Shown: one piece after another, positions 1 through 8,088 of the stretch
How the letters are laid out: every line of letters starts with the position of its first letter
Numbering within the stretch: position 1 is the first letter of the stretch
Assembly: GCF_007954505.1 (NCBI RefSeq)
Contig: NZ_CP042412.1
Coordinates: 3,782,001-3,846,000, forward strand
Direction of reading: 5' to 3'
From: Microbacterium sp. CBA3102
GTDB lineage: Bacteria; Actinomycetota; Actinomycetes; Actinomycetales; Microbacteriaceae
DNA: 64,000 bases
The notes under the pieces: model-generated
Database searches by the model: none
What the model saw: the letters and a program-made list of their open reading frames with translations, nothing else
Told to the model about the DNA's origin: nothing
Translations under genes and position numbers: made by a program

Positions 1-192
1 ATGAGCTACGGCGACGTCGCCGTGATGGCAGGACACCCCGGCGCCGCTCGCGCCGTCGGCACCGCGTGTCGGCTCACACCGTTCTCGATCATCGTCCCCG
101 TGCATCGGGTGGTGCGCTCGGATGGAAGCCCTGGGCACTACGGCGCACACCCCGAACGGAAGCGGTTCCTGCTCGACCTCGAAGCCGGCTGA
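1..192 (+). CDS. MGMT-family (alkyltransferase-like) protein, 5' partial
   Basis: This is the C-terminal part of an O6-alkylguanine-DNA alkyltransferase family protein; the gene probably begins before the window, so the ATG at base 1 may be an internal Met. The DNA-binding half is recognisable: SYGDVA, then the ARAVG segment carrying the Arg finger, then the active-site strand. In true alkyltransferases that strand reads PCHRV; here it is PVHRV, so the acceptor Cys is Val, and the Asn usually found in the preceding NP is Thr (LTP). This suggests a DNA-binding, non-transferring alkyltransferase-like protein rather than an active Ogt. Family assignment is firm; loss of activity is inference. 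Confidence 0.75.
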   Translation: MSYGDVAVMAGHPGAARAVGTACRLTPFSIIVPVHRVVRSDGSPGHYGAHPERKRFLLDLEAG

Positions 193-199
193 CCCGGCG

Positions 200-252
200 T
201 GGCGCGAGACGTGGACCCGGCGAGTAGGCCGCCGGGTCCACGTCTGACGCCA
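200..252 (+). terminator. Hairpin terminator after the MGMT-family gene
   Basis: A perfect 16-bp inverted repeat (207-222 with 230-245, 7-nt loop) is extended by TGGCG/CGCCA outer arms. It begins 8 nt after the stop codon. There is no U-tract, as is common in high-GC actinobacteria. Confidence 0.6.
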
Positions 253-327
253 GGAGAGAAGAAGGCCGGGTGATAAAGTCGACGCTACGAAACGGGGCAC
301 GCAGTCGTCACCCGGAAGCAGGTAATC

Positions 328-1185
328 GTGAGCGCTCCCGCCACCCTCGAATCCGAGACCGAACTCGTCGCCAATGCCGTGCGCGAACTCGCCAGACGAA
401 CTCGTTTCCCCGTCGCTTTCGGCGGTCTCATCGAAGAGGGCGTCGTGAGCGTCACCAGCATCGTCGGCGCACGCACCCGCTCGCTGGACGGACTGCGCGT
501 CCGCCCGGAGCGCGGACTGGGCGGACGAGCGATGATGGAGTTGCGCCCGCGGATGACGAGCGACTACGGCTCGTCCCAGCAGATCACGCATGACTACGAC
601 GTGTTCGTCCTCGGTGAGGGCCTGCGCACGCTCCTCGCCCTGCCGATCATCGTGCAGGGACGCCCCCGCGGCGTCCTCTATGCCGGCGGGTGGGATGAGG
701 AACAGGTCGGCGGCGTGACCACCGCACCTGCCATGCAAGTGGCGCAGTCGGTGGCCGACGAGCTGCGCATCCGTGACGAGGTCCAGCGGCGGATCCAGGC
801 GAACACCGGCGGGGGCGATGCCGTAGCCCCGCCACAGCGTGAGGAACTCCGGGAGAGCTTCGCCGAATTGCGCAGCATCGCGGCTTCCCTCGATGACGCC
901 GAACTCCGTGCGCGCATCGCGCGGGTCGAGCAGCGCCTCGTCACCCTCGCAGGCGACGATCCGACCGTCTCGACCAGTCCGATCCCCACCGTTCGCCTCT
1001 CTCCACGGGAGACCGACGTGCTCGCCTGCGCCGCGATGGGTGCGACCAACGCGGAGATCGCGACGCAACTGGGTCTGCGCGAGGGCACCATCAAGGCGTA
1101 TCTCGGCACGGCGATGTCCAAACTCGACGCCTCCACGCGACATGCCGCCGTCACGCGCGCACGGCGTGCAGGTCTCCTCCCGTGA
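328..1185 (+). CDS. GAF-domain LuxR-type transcriptional regulator
   Basis: A 285-residue cytosolic regulator. Residues about 10-155 resemble a GAF sensory domain, about 165-215 look like a helical linker, and the C-terminus (about 222-285) is a LuxR/FixJ helix-turn-helix (LSPRETDVLACAAMG, TNAEIATQLGL, EGTIKAYL). No receiver domain is present, so it probably senses a small molecule directly. The GTG start follows an AGCAGG-like ribosome site. An 8-bp inverted repeat (CCGGGTGA at 266-273, TCACCCGG at 308-315) lies just before the gene and could be an operator. The target genes cannot be inferred from the neighbours. Confidence 0.75.
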   Translation: MSAPATLESETELVANAVRELARRTRFPVAFGGLIEEGVVSVTSIVGARTRSLDGLRVRPERGLGGRAMMELRPRMTSDYGSSQQITHDYDVFVLGEGLRTLLALPIIVQGRPRGVLYAGGWDEEQVGGVTTAPAMQVAQSVADELRIRDEVQRRIQANTGGGDAVAPPQREELRESFAELRSIAASLDDAELRARIARVEQRLVTLAGDDPTVSTSPIPTVRLSPRETDVLACAAMGATNAEIATQLGLREGTIKAYLGTAMSKLDASTRHAAVTRARRAGLLP

Positions 1186-1224
1186 ACATATTCACCGCAT
1201 GAATGTCAATTCGCTATTGTCCGG

Positions 1225-1253
1225 TTGCTCGGTTTCGCCGGATGACATATATT
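1225..1253 (+). promoter_or_regulatory. Candidate lsr2 promoter (leaderless)
   Basis: TTGCTC (1225-1230), a 17-bp spacer and TATATT (1248-1253) form a good sigma-A promoter. The -10 is followed after only 7 nt by the ATG of lsr2 and there is no ribosome site, so the mRNA is probably leaderless. The stretch is AT-rich for this genome, which would suit Lsr2 autoregulation. Confidence 0.6.
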
Positions 1254-1260
1254 CGCATTC

Positions 1261-1605
1261 ATGGCGAGAAGAATTGTGCATCAGCTGGTAGACGACATCG
1301 ACGGCAGTGTCCTCGAAGTAGGTGAAGGCGAGACCGTCCACTTCTCGTTGAATGGCGCCTCCTACGAGATCGATCTGAATTCGTCCCACGCCGAGGAGTT
1401 GCGCGCGGCTCTCGAGCCGTACATCTCCGCCGGACGCCGCGCCGGTTCTTCCGCCGCGACCCGCACGTCGCCTTCGCGCAAGCGCCCTGCCCGCAATCCG
1501 GAGGTCGCGGCGATCCGCGCCTGGGCCAAGGAGAACGGCCACGCCCTCTCCGAGCGCGGACGAATTCCCGCGCCTATCGTCGACGCGTACAACGCCGCAC
1601 ACTGA
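1261..1605 (+). CDS. lsr2: Lsr2-family nucleoid-associated protein
   Basis: A 114-residue xenogeneic silencer/nucleoid protein of the actinobacterial Lsr2 family. The N-terminal dimerisation domain (about 1-58, starting [15 protein letters not shown]) is followed by a basic Ser/Arg/Pro linker (about 60-78) and a C-terminal DNA-binding domain (about 80-114) with the minor-groove RGR motif (SERGRIP). Length and layout match the family (about 110 residues). Lsr2 proteins bind AT-rich DNA, bridge it and repress acquired genes. It appears to be a single-gene transcript, convergent with the marR-type gene. Confidence 0.92.
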   Translation: MARRIVHQLVDDIDGSVLEVGEGETVHFSLNGASYEIDLNSSHAEELRAALEPYISAGRRAGSSAATRTSPSRKRPARNPEVAAIRAWAKENGHALSERGRIPAPIVDAYNAAH

Positions 1606-1635
1606 TCTCGTACCGAGTCATCCCTTCGGGGAAGA

Positions 1636-2286
1636 CTATTCGGCCGTCTCCTTCAACCACGGCTCATCCCGCAAAGTGATCTCCTCGGTCATGTCCGCGA
1701 GGAATCGGATGACGACTTCCCTTTCCGCAGGGCTGAGGCGCGCGGCGGAATAGAAGCGCTTGGCCTGCTGACGGCCGACCGTCTCCATCGCAGCCAATCG
1801 CGTCTCCGGCGTGATGGCGATATGAAGTGCCCGTCGGTCGGTGGGGTGCGGCGCCCGCGTGATGTGCCCACCCTTCTCCAACCGGTCGAGGAGCTTCGTC
1901 GTCGCCGCCGTGGAGACACCGAGGTGGTGCGCGATGCCCCCGGGGGTCGCGACCAGCTGCCGGTTCGCGCACACGATCAAGTAGTGCAGCGCGCGCATGT
2001 CGGTCTCATTGAGCCGCATGTAGCGCCGGGACGCCTGTGAGAGTTTCTGCTCCGCCTCCCGAAGATTCGCGAGCGACTCCATGAGTCGGGCGATCTGTCG
2101 CAGCTCCTCGGGTGGCACACCCTGCCGGTCCACGAGCGTGCTGCGCGGATCGCTGGCGTCGACGTCGTAGATCGCCGAGTGCGTGAGCCCGTCGGGAGTC
2201 TTCTCGTGCCCAGTCTCGCTGGGGTCACCGTTCGACAACACTTCCTCCGCGCTCTCCTGCGGGGTGGTGCCGGGCTCCGTGTCCAT
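1636..2286 (-). CDS. MarR-family regulator, CrtR-like
   Basis: A 216-residue MarR-family regulator with a family-atypical N-terminal extension of about 70 residues, then a winged helix (about 100-175) including VSTAATTKLLDRLEKGGHITR and the wing APHPTDRRALHIAIT. It is divergent from the carotenoid operon, the same arrangement as CrtR of Corynebacterium glutamicum, which represses crt genes and responds to geranylgeranyl diphosphate. The same role is likely here but is inferred from position. TAACAT on the minus strand lies 6 nt before the ATG, so the transcript may be leaderless. Confidence 0.8.
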   Translation of the reverse strand: MDTEPGTTPQESAEEVLSNGDPSETGHEKTPDGLTHSAIYDVDASDPRSTLVDRQGVPPEELRQIARLMESLANLREAEQKLSQASRRYMRLNETDMRALHYLIVCANRQLVATPGGIAHHLGVSTAATTKLLDRLEKGGHITRAPHPTDRRALHIAITPETRLAAMETVGRQQAKRFYSAARLSPAEREVVIRFLADMTEEITLRDEPWLKETAE

Positions 2287-2315
2287 GCGATCATGTTACA
2301 CACCAACAGTTTCAT

Positions 2316-2342
2316 GCTAAGTTGACTACTTACCAAGTTAGC
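2316..2342. promoter_or_regulatory. Candidate operator between marR-type gene and idi
   Basis: An inverted repeat with 9-bp arms (GCTAAGTTG at 2316-2324, CAAGTTAGC at 2334-2342, one mismatch) and a 9-bp spacer lies in the 90-bp divergent intergenic region. Its left arm overlaps TTGACT (2322-2327), a possible -35 for the crt operon. It is the best candidate binding site for the adjacent MarR protein. Confidence 0.55.
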
Positions 2343-2376
2343 GAAACACCGGACGCCTCGGAATCAAGGAGATGCC

Positions 2377-2898
2377 ATGGATGACGTGACCCTCCTTGCC
2401 GAAGACGGGACCGCCGTGGGCACGCTGCCGAAGCGCGACGTCCACACCCGCGACACCCCGCTGCATCTGGCGTTCTCCTGCTACGTCCTCGACACGCACG
2501 GTCGACTCTTGCTCACTCGTCGCGCACTGGCGAAGAAGACCTGGCCGGGTGTGTGGACGAACAGCTTCTGCGGTCACCCCCGCCCCGAGGAGGACATGCT
2601 CGACGCCGTCCGGCGGCACGGTGTCCACGAGCTCGGGATCGATCTCACCGACCTGCGCCTCGTCCTCCCCGACTACCGCTACCGAGCCGTGGACGCGAGC
2701 GGGATCGTCGAGAACGAGATCTGTCCCGTGCACGTCGCCGTCATCGACGGCCGGCCCTCGGCGAACCCCGACGAGGTGTCCGAGTGGATCTGGGTCGACG
2801 TGGCCGCTCTCGTCGAGGGCATCACGCACGCCCCGTTCGCCTTCAGCCCCTGGCTCGTCGAGCAGCTTCCGATTCTTCGACGACTCGGCGAGGTCTGA
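2377..2898 (+). CDS. idi: Isopentenyl-diphosphate delta-isomerase, type I
   Basis: A 173-residue cytosolic Nudix-fold isomerase that interconverts isopentenyl and dimethylallyl diphosphate, supplying allylic primer for carotenoid synthesis. The catalytic Cys lies in TNSFCGHP (about residue 65) and the catalytic Glu in ENEICPVH (about 114); metal-binding His and Glu residues are also in place. The ATG has AAGGAG about 6 nt upstream. It is the first gene of the carotenoid operon and lies 3 nt before crtE, so the pathway is controlled from the C5 isomer step onward. Confidence 0.93.
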   Translation: MDDVTLLAEDGTAVGTLPKRDVHTRDTPLHLAFSCYVLDTHGRLLLTRRALAKKTWPGVWTNSFCGHPRPEEDMLDAVRRHGVHELGIDLTDLRLVLPDYRYRAVDASGIVENEICPVHVAVIDGRPSANPDEVSEWIWVDVAALVEGITHAPFAFSPWLVEQLPILRRLGEV

Positions 2899-2901
2899 CC
2901 G

Positions 2902-3984
2902 ATGAGCGGCACGGTGACGGAAGAGGACCTCGGGACGCGCATCGAAGAAGCTCTGCGCCACCGCTTCTCGGAGCGCAGCGCGGCTGCCGAGAAATACGGA
3001 GCGGAGTTCGTCGGACTCTGGCGCGCCGCCGCGCAGCACGCTCTCGGCGGAAAGCTCGTCCGTCCTCGCCTCCTCATCGACCTTCTGCAATCACTCTCCC
3101 CCTCCCCCTTGTCGGAGCGGGAGACCGCGTGCGCGATCGATGTGGCCGCACACGTCGAGCTCCTCCACTTCGCCTTCCTCCTGCACGACGACGTCATCGA
3201 CGGCGACCTGACCCGGCGGCGCGGTCCGAACCTGATCGGCGCTCTGGTCGCGGCCCACGCCGATACTCACGTCGAGCCCGCACTGCACTGGGCGCGCTCG
3301 AGTGCGATCCTCCTCGGGGACATGCTTCTCTCCTCGGCCGTGCTGGGATTCGCGCGAGCCGATGTCTCCGCCGACGCCCGTGAGCGCCTGCTCTCACTGC
3401 TCGAGCAGACGATCTTCGAGACCGTGGCCGGAGAACATGCCGACGTCGCACTGAGCGACGGCGTGATCGCGCCCGATCTGCGGACCATCCTCGCGACGAG
3501 CACTTACAAGACGGCGACTTACTCCTTCGTGCTCCCCCTGCGCGCCGCCGCCGTGCTCGCGGGCTCATCCCCCGCCGCCGAGGAACAGCTCAGCGAGATC
3601 GGTCGGCATCTCGGCCTCGCCTACCAGTTGCAGGATGATCTGCTCTCCGCGTTCGGCGACCCCGGACAACACGGCAAGGACGCCTACTCCGACCTGCGCG
3701 AGGGCAAGGAGACGGCGATCATCGCCTACGCCCGCATGACGGCGCACTGGGAGAGCATCGAGGTGCACTTCGGCAGATCCGAACTCACCGTCTCGGAGGG
3801 GTCCGAAGCCCGCGATCGATTGCGCGCGTGCGGTGCCGAGAGCTTCGTCCTCGGACTCATCCACGAGCATCTGGATGCGGTGTCCACCGCGCTTGCCGCC
3901 GCGGAGTCCGACGGCACGCTCCCCGCCGCGGCTGCCCAGACGATCCGCGCTCACGCGTCCCGCGTCGAAGGGCGCCGCCGATGA
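2902..3984 (+). CDS. crtE: Geranylgeranyl diphosphate synthase
   Basis: A 360-residue trans-prenyltransferase that condenses isopentenyl diphosphate with allylic diphosphates to the C20 carotenoid precursor. Both Asp-rich motifs are present: the first in LLHDDVIDGD (about residues 93-102) followed by TRRRGPN, the second in YQLQDDLLSAFGD (about 240-253). The position between idi and crtB indicates GGPP as the main product; product length cannot be read directly. Its last 4 bp overlap the crtB start. Confidence 0.92.
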   Translation: MSGTVTEEDLGTRIEEALRHRFSERSAAAEKYGAEFVGLWRAAAQHALGGKLVRPRLLIDLLQSLSPSPLSERETACAIDVAAHVELLHFAFLLHDDVIDGDLTRRRGPNLIGALVAAHADTHVEPALHWARSSAILLGDMLLSSAVLGFARADVSADARERLLSLLEQTIFETVAGEHADVALSDGVIAPDLRTILATSTYKTATYSFVLPLRAAAVLAGSSPAAEEQLSEIGRHLGLAYQLQDDLLSAFGDPGQHGKDAYSDLREGKETAIIAYARMTAHWESIEVHFGRSELTVSEGSEARDRLRACGAESFVLGLIHEHLDAVSTALAAAESDGTLPAAAAQTIRAHASRVEGRRR

Positions 3985-4889
3985 CCGCGGAACCGGCTGA
4001 TCGTACGGACGACACCGCGCTGCGGCGCTTCAACCGCACGGCGGAGATCGCCACGACCGATGTGATCCGCACGTACTCGACCTCGTTCGGCCTCGCCACC
4101 CGGCTTCTCGGCCGACGTCATCGTCAGCACGTCCGCAACATCTACGCCATGGTGCGCATCGCCGATGAGATCGTCGACGGGGTCGCCGCCGAGGCCGGAC
4201 TCGACAGCACCGCACAGACGGCGGCGCTCGCCTCCTACATCGAAGAGACGCACCGCTCGATGCGGACGGGGTACAGCAGCGACCTCATCCTGCACGCCTT
4301 CGCACGGACGGCACGCGAGTGCGGTATCGGCGAGGACCTGACCGGGCCGTTCTTCGCCTCGATGAGCGCCGACCTCGCCGACGACGCCGACTTCACGGCC
4401 TACGATGCCGACGCCCACGCCGACTACGTCTACGGTTCCGCCGAGGTGGTCGGACTCATGTGCCTCCAGGTCTTCCTTCGGGGGGCGGATCGGACGGACG
4501 AAGAGCTCCGCACCCTCCGCCGCGGTGCGCGCCAACTGGGCGCCGCGTTCCAGAACGTCAACTTCCTCCGCGATCTCGCCGACGACACGGACCGGCTCCA
4601 CCGCGGGTACCTCGGGGGGTCCGCACGGCTGACGGATGCGGACCGCGATGCCTGGGTGGCGACGGTGTTCCGGCAGCTGGCGGATGCCGAAGCCGCCATC
4701 CCCCTCCTCCCGAAGGATTCCCGCGCCGCGGTGCGGAGCGCCCTCGCCCTGTTCGCCGCGCTCACCCGACGCGTGGCGAAGACGCCCGTGGAGGTGCTGT
4801 ACCGCCGACGCGTTCGTGTGCCGGATCCGATCAAGGCCGTGCTCGCGGGTCGCGCCGTGATCGTGACGACGTGGGAGCGGGACCGATGA
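3981..4889 (+). CDS. crtB: Phytoene synthase
   Basis: A 302-residue squalene/phytoene synthase family enzyme that couples two GGPP molecules to phytoene. It has the two Asp-rich regions of the family: IADEIVDG (about residues 57-64) and the later RDLADDTDRLHRGYL. The start is the ATG overlapping the crtE stop (ATGA); the reading frame stays open upstream but that part lies inside crtE. It overlaps crtI by 4 bp, so translation of the run is probably coupled. Confidence 0.92.
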   Translation: MTAEPADRTDDTALRRFNRTAEIATTDVIRTYSTSFGLATRLLGRRHRQHVRNIYAMVRIADEIVDGVAAEAGLDSTAQTAALASYIEETHRSMRTGYSSDLILHAFARTARECGIGEDLTGPFFASMSADLADDADFTAYDADAHADYVYGSAEVVGLMCLQVFLRGADRTDEELRTLRRGARQLGAAFQNVNFLRDLADDTDRLHRGYLGGSARLTDADRDAWVATVFRQLADAEAAIPLLPKDSRAAVRSALALFAALTRRVAKTPVEVLYRRRVRVPDPIKAVLAGRAVIVTTWERDR

Positions 4890-6475
4890 GCCGCGTGGTG
4901 GTGATCGGTGCGGGCGTCGCCGGCCTCGCGACGGCCGGCCTCCTGGCGAAGGACGGGCACGAGGTCGTCGTCCTCGAGAAGAACGACCGTGTCGGCGGGC
5001 GCGCAGGATCCATCGAGCGGGACGGGTTCCGCTTCGACTCAGGGCCCTCGTGGTACCTGATGCCGGAGGTGTTCGATCACTTCTTCGCGATGATGGGGAC
5101 CTCGACGTCGGAGCAGCTCGACCTCACCGCGCTCGACCCGGGATATCGGGTGTTCCGTTCGCCTCGGTCCTCGGGGTCGGTGAGCGTCCCCGCGGGACGT
5201 GACGCGGTCACCGAGCTCTTCGACGAGCTGGAGCCGGGCTCCGGTCCCGCCCTCGACGCGTACCTGGACTCCGCGCGCGACGCAGCGGCGATGGCGGAGA
5301 AGTACTTCCTGTACAACCCGTTCACCCGCATGCGCACGCTCGCCGCCCCGGAGGTCCTGCGGGCGCTCCCCCGGCTGTTCACGCTCCTCGGCACCCGACT
5401 GCAGTCGTTCGCGGAGCAGCGATTCCTTCATCCGGTCGTGCGCCAGATCCTCGGCTACCCCGCCGTCTTCCTCGGCACCGACCCGCGCACCGCTCCTGCG
5501 ATGTACCACCTCATGAGCGCACTCGACCTCGATCAGGGCGTGCGCTACCCCCAAGGCGGCTTCTGGCGCGTCGTCGAACGGATCGACGCGCTGGCTCGCG
5601 CGGCGGGCGCGCGGATCGTGACCGGTGCCGATGTCACCGGCATCCACACGCAGGACGGCCCCGACGGCGTGCACACGACCGGGGTCGGCTGGACGGACGA
5701 CGCGGGCGTCGCACACGTGGAGCACGCCGACATCGTGGTCTCGGCCGCGGACCTGCACCACACCGAGACCGTGCTGCTGCCGCCTTCCCTGCAGACCTAC
5801 CCCGAGTCCTGGTGGTCGCGGCGTACCAGCGGGCCCGGCGGAGTGCTCGTGATGCTGGGAGTGCGGGGCTCTTTGCCTGAGCTTCCGCATCATTCCCTGT
5901 TCTTCACCGATGACTGGGACGCCAACTTCGACGCGATCTTCGGAGCGACCCCGACCGTTCCCGATCCGGCGTCGACCTACGTCTGCCGACCGAGCGCGTC
6001 GGATCCCGATGTCGCTCCGGAGGGCCATGAGAACCTGTTCGTCCTGATCCCGGTCCCGGCAGACGTCGAACTCGGACACGGCGGACCCGACGGGACGGGA
6101 TCACCCGCGGTCGAGAGCGCGGCGGATGCCGCGATCGATCAGATCGCCACCTGGGCCGGGATCCCGGACCTGCGCGAACGCATCGTCGTGCGCGAGACGA
6201 TCGGCCCCGCGGACTTCCAGGACGACTACCACTCCTGGCGCGGAGGAATGCTGGGACCGGCGCACATCCTGTCCCAGAGTGCGATGTTCCGCGCGCAGAA
6301 CGCCTCCCGGCGTGTGCAGGGCCTGTTCTACGCCGGGGCCACCACCGCGCCGGGTGTCGGCGTCCCGATGTGCCTCATCAGTGCGGAGATCGTCCTCAAG
6401 CGCATCCGCGGTGATCACTCCCCCGGCCCGCTCCCCGTTCCCGTGCCCACCGTTGTCGGGACGGAGGCGTCCTGA
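4886..6475 (+). CDS. crtI: Phytoene desaturase (CrtI type)
   Basis: A 529-residue FAD-dependent desaturase converting phytoene to lycopene. The N-terminus holds the dinucleotide-binding fold (VVVIGAGVAGLATAGLLA, then LEKNDRVGGRAGS), and the C-terminus the family signature around LFYAGATTAPGVGVPMCLISA. The start overlaps the crtB stop and the stop shares one base with the next start. With elongase and heterodimeric cyclase genes downstream, lycopene should be the intermediate. It probably associates with the membrane, as related enzymes do. Confidence 0.93.
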   Translation: MSRVVVIGAGVAGLATAGLLAKDGHEVVVLEKNDRVGGRAGSIERDGFRFDSGPSWYLMPEVFDHFFAMMGTSTSEQLDLTALDPGYRVFRSPRSSGSVSVPAGRDAVTELFDELEPGSGPALDAYLDSARDAAAMAEKYFLYNPFTRMRTLAAPEVLRALPRLFTLLGTRLQSFAEQRFLHPVVRQILGYPAVFLGTDPRTAPAMYHLMSALDLDQGVRYPQGGFWRVVERIDALARAAGARIVTGADVTGIHTQDGPDGVHTTGVGWTDDAGVAHVEHADIVVSAADLHHTETVLLPPSLQTYPESWWSRRTSGPGGVLVMLGVRGSLPELPHHSLFFTDDWDANFDAIFGATPTVPDPASTYVCRPSASDPDVAPEGHENLFVLIPVPADVELGHGGPDGTGSPAVESAADAAIDQIATWAGIPDLRERIVVRETIGPADFQDDYHSWRGGMLGPAHILSQSAMFRAQNASRRVQGLFYAGATTAPGVGVPMCLISAEIVLKRIRGDHSPGPLPVPVPTVVGTEAS

Positions 6476-6822
6476 TGGGCATGGTGTACCTGGCGGCCCT
6501 TCTCCTGTCGCTGGGCTGCATGCTGCTGCTGGATTGGCGGTTCCGCCTCTTCTTCTGGCGCGATGCCGTGTCGGCGACGGTCGTGACGGTCGTCGGGCTC
6601 GTCTTCTTCCTCCTGTGGGATGTGGCGGGCATCGCCAACGGGATCTTCTTCCGCGGTGACGGCGCGATCGCGACCGGGATCGTGCTCGCACCGGAACTGC
6701 CGATCGAAGAACCCGTGTTCCTGCTGTTCCTCGTGGTGTGCACGATGGTGATCTACACCGGGGCCGAACGCCTGATCACGCGCTGGCGTGAAAACCGTCG
6801 TGCAGGGGCGGGTGCGTCATGA
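6475..6822 (+). CDS. crtYe: Lycopene cyclase subunit (CrtYe/CrtYg type)
   Basis: A 115-residue integral membrane protein with about three hydrophobic segments and the lycopene cyclase domain motif PIEEPVFLLF near residue 75. In C50 carotenoid producers the cyclase is split into two small subunits; this is the first. Whether it makes epsilon (decaprenoxanthin) or gamma (sarcinaxanthin) rings cannot be told from the sequence by eye. The symbol follows the Corynebacterium naming and could equally be crtYg. Confidence 0.85.
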   Translation: MGMVYLAALLLSLGCMLLLDWRFRLFFWRDAVSATVVTVVGLVFFLLWDVAGIANGIFFRGDGAIATGIVLAPELPIEEPVFLLFLVVCTMVIYTGAERLITRWRENRRAGAGAS

Positions 6823-7160
6823 GCTACATCCAACTCGCCGCCTGCTTCCTGCTCGTCGCCGTCGTGGTCGGTGTCATCCTGCCGCTTCTCCGCCGACGCC
6901 GCGGACCGCTCCCGGCCGCTGTGCTGCTCACCGTGCTGGTGCTCTTCGTCCTCACCGCCGTGTTCGACACCGTGATGATCGCGAGCGGATTGTTCCACTA
7001 CGCGCAAGGTCCGCTGCTCGGCATCCACATCGGGCTGGCCCCCGTCGAGGACTTCGCCTACCCGCTGGCCGGTGCCCTGCTCCTTCCCGCCGTGTGGGCC
7101 GAACTGCGCGCGCGACGGCGGGCACGCGAGGACCGCAACACCGACGAGGAGCACGGATGA
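6819..7160 (+). CDS. crtYf: Lycopene cyclase subunit (CrtYf/CrtYh type)
   Basis: A 113-residue membrane protein, the second subunit of the heterodimeric C50 cyclase. It carries the matching domain motif PVEDFAYPL (about residues 73-81), the counterpart of PIEEPVF in the first subunit. It overlaps both neighbours by 4 bp. The C-terminal tail is charged (Arg/Glu-rich) and probably cytosolic. Ring type is undetermined. Confidence 0.85.
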   Translation: MSYIQLAACFLLVAVVVGVILPLLRRRRGPLPAAVLLTVLVLFVLTAVFDTVMIASGLFHYAQGPLLGIHIGLAPVEDFAYPLAGALLLPAVWAELRARRRAREDRNTDEEHG

Positions 7161-8050
7161 GCGCCGGAGCCACACCATCCCGCACGCTCGGACGGGATCT
7201 CTCGCAGATCCTGCTGTCGTCGCGACCCATCAGCTGGATCAACACCGCGTTCCCTTTCGCAGCCGCCTACCTGCTCACCACCCGTGAGCTCGATGTGACC
7301 CTGCTGGTCGGCACGCTGTACTTCCTCATCCCGTACAACCTGGCGATGTACGGCATCAATGACGTCTTCGACTACGCGTCCGACCTCGCGAATCCGCGTA
7401 AGGGCGGGATCGAGGGCGCGCTCCTGGCACCGCGCATCCATCGCGCCACCCTCTGGGCAGCGGCAGGGACGAACATCCCGTTCCTCGCCTACCTCGTGAT
7501 CGTCGGCAACCCGGCGTCCTGGTTCTGGCTGGCCGTGAGCATGTTCGCGGTGATCGCCTACTCCGCACCGGTGCTGCGCTTCAAGGAGCGGCCGTTCCTC
7601 GATTCGATGACGTCGAGCACGCACTTCGTCAGCCCGGCGATCGTCGGGCTCGCGCTGGCCGGCGCATCCGTCACGGCCGCCACCACGCTCACCCTCGTCG
7701 CGTTCTTCCTGTGGGGCATGGCAGCGCATGCCTTCGGTGCCGTCCAGGATGTCGGACCGGACCGCGAAGCCGGGATCTCCTCGATCGCGACCGTGATCGG
7801 GGCGAGGGCGACCGTCCGACTGTCCCTGTCGCTGTGGGTGCTCGCCGGAGCCGCGATGCTCCTGACTCCCTGGCCGGGACCGCTCGCCGCGGTGCTCGCA
7901 CTGCCCTATGTGGTGAACGCGGCACCGTGGTGGAACGTCGACGACGCCGGCTCGGCAGCCACGAACCGGGCCTGGCGGCGCTTCATCGCGCTGAACTATT
8001 TCGCCGGTTTCCTCGCGACGATGATCCTCATCCTCGCGTGGGTGTCCTGA
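7157..8050 (+). CDS. crtEb: Lycopene elongase (UbiA-family prenyltransferase)
   Basis: A 297-residue polytopic UbiA-family prenyltransferase. The two Asp-rich motifs are NDVFDYASD (about residues 71-79) and DVGPDREAG (about 199-207). Enzymes of this type (CrtEb, CrtE2) add two C5 units to lycopene to give C50 flavuxanthin-type intermediates before cyclisation. Its place after the two cyclase subunits matches the Corynebacterium and Micrococcus C50 clusters and is the main reason to predict a C50 rather than C40 pigment. Confidence 0.9.
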   Translation: MSAGATPSRTLGRDLSQILLSSRPISWINTAFPFAAAYLLTTRELDVTLLVGTLYFLIPYNLAMYGINDVFDYASDLANPRKGGIEGALLAPRIHRATLWAAAGTNIPFLAYLVIVGNPASWFWLAVSMFAVIAYSAPVLRFKERPFLDSMTSSTHFVSPAIVGLALAGASVTAATTLTLVAFFLWGMAAHAFGAVQDVGPDREAGISSIATVIGARATVRLSLSLWVLAGAAMLLTPWPGPLAAVLALPYVVNAAPWWNVDDAGSAATNRAWRRFIALNYFAGFLATMILILAWVS

Positions 8051-8088
8051 CCCTCCCCGACAACAGAAACCCTTCCGAGAGGAACACG

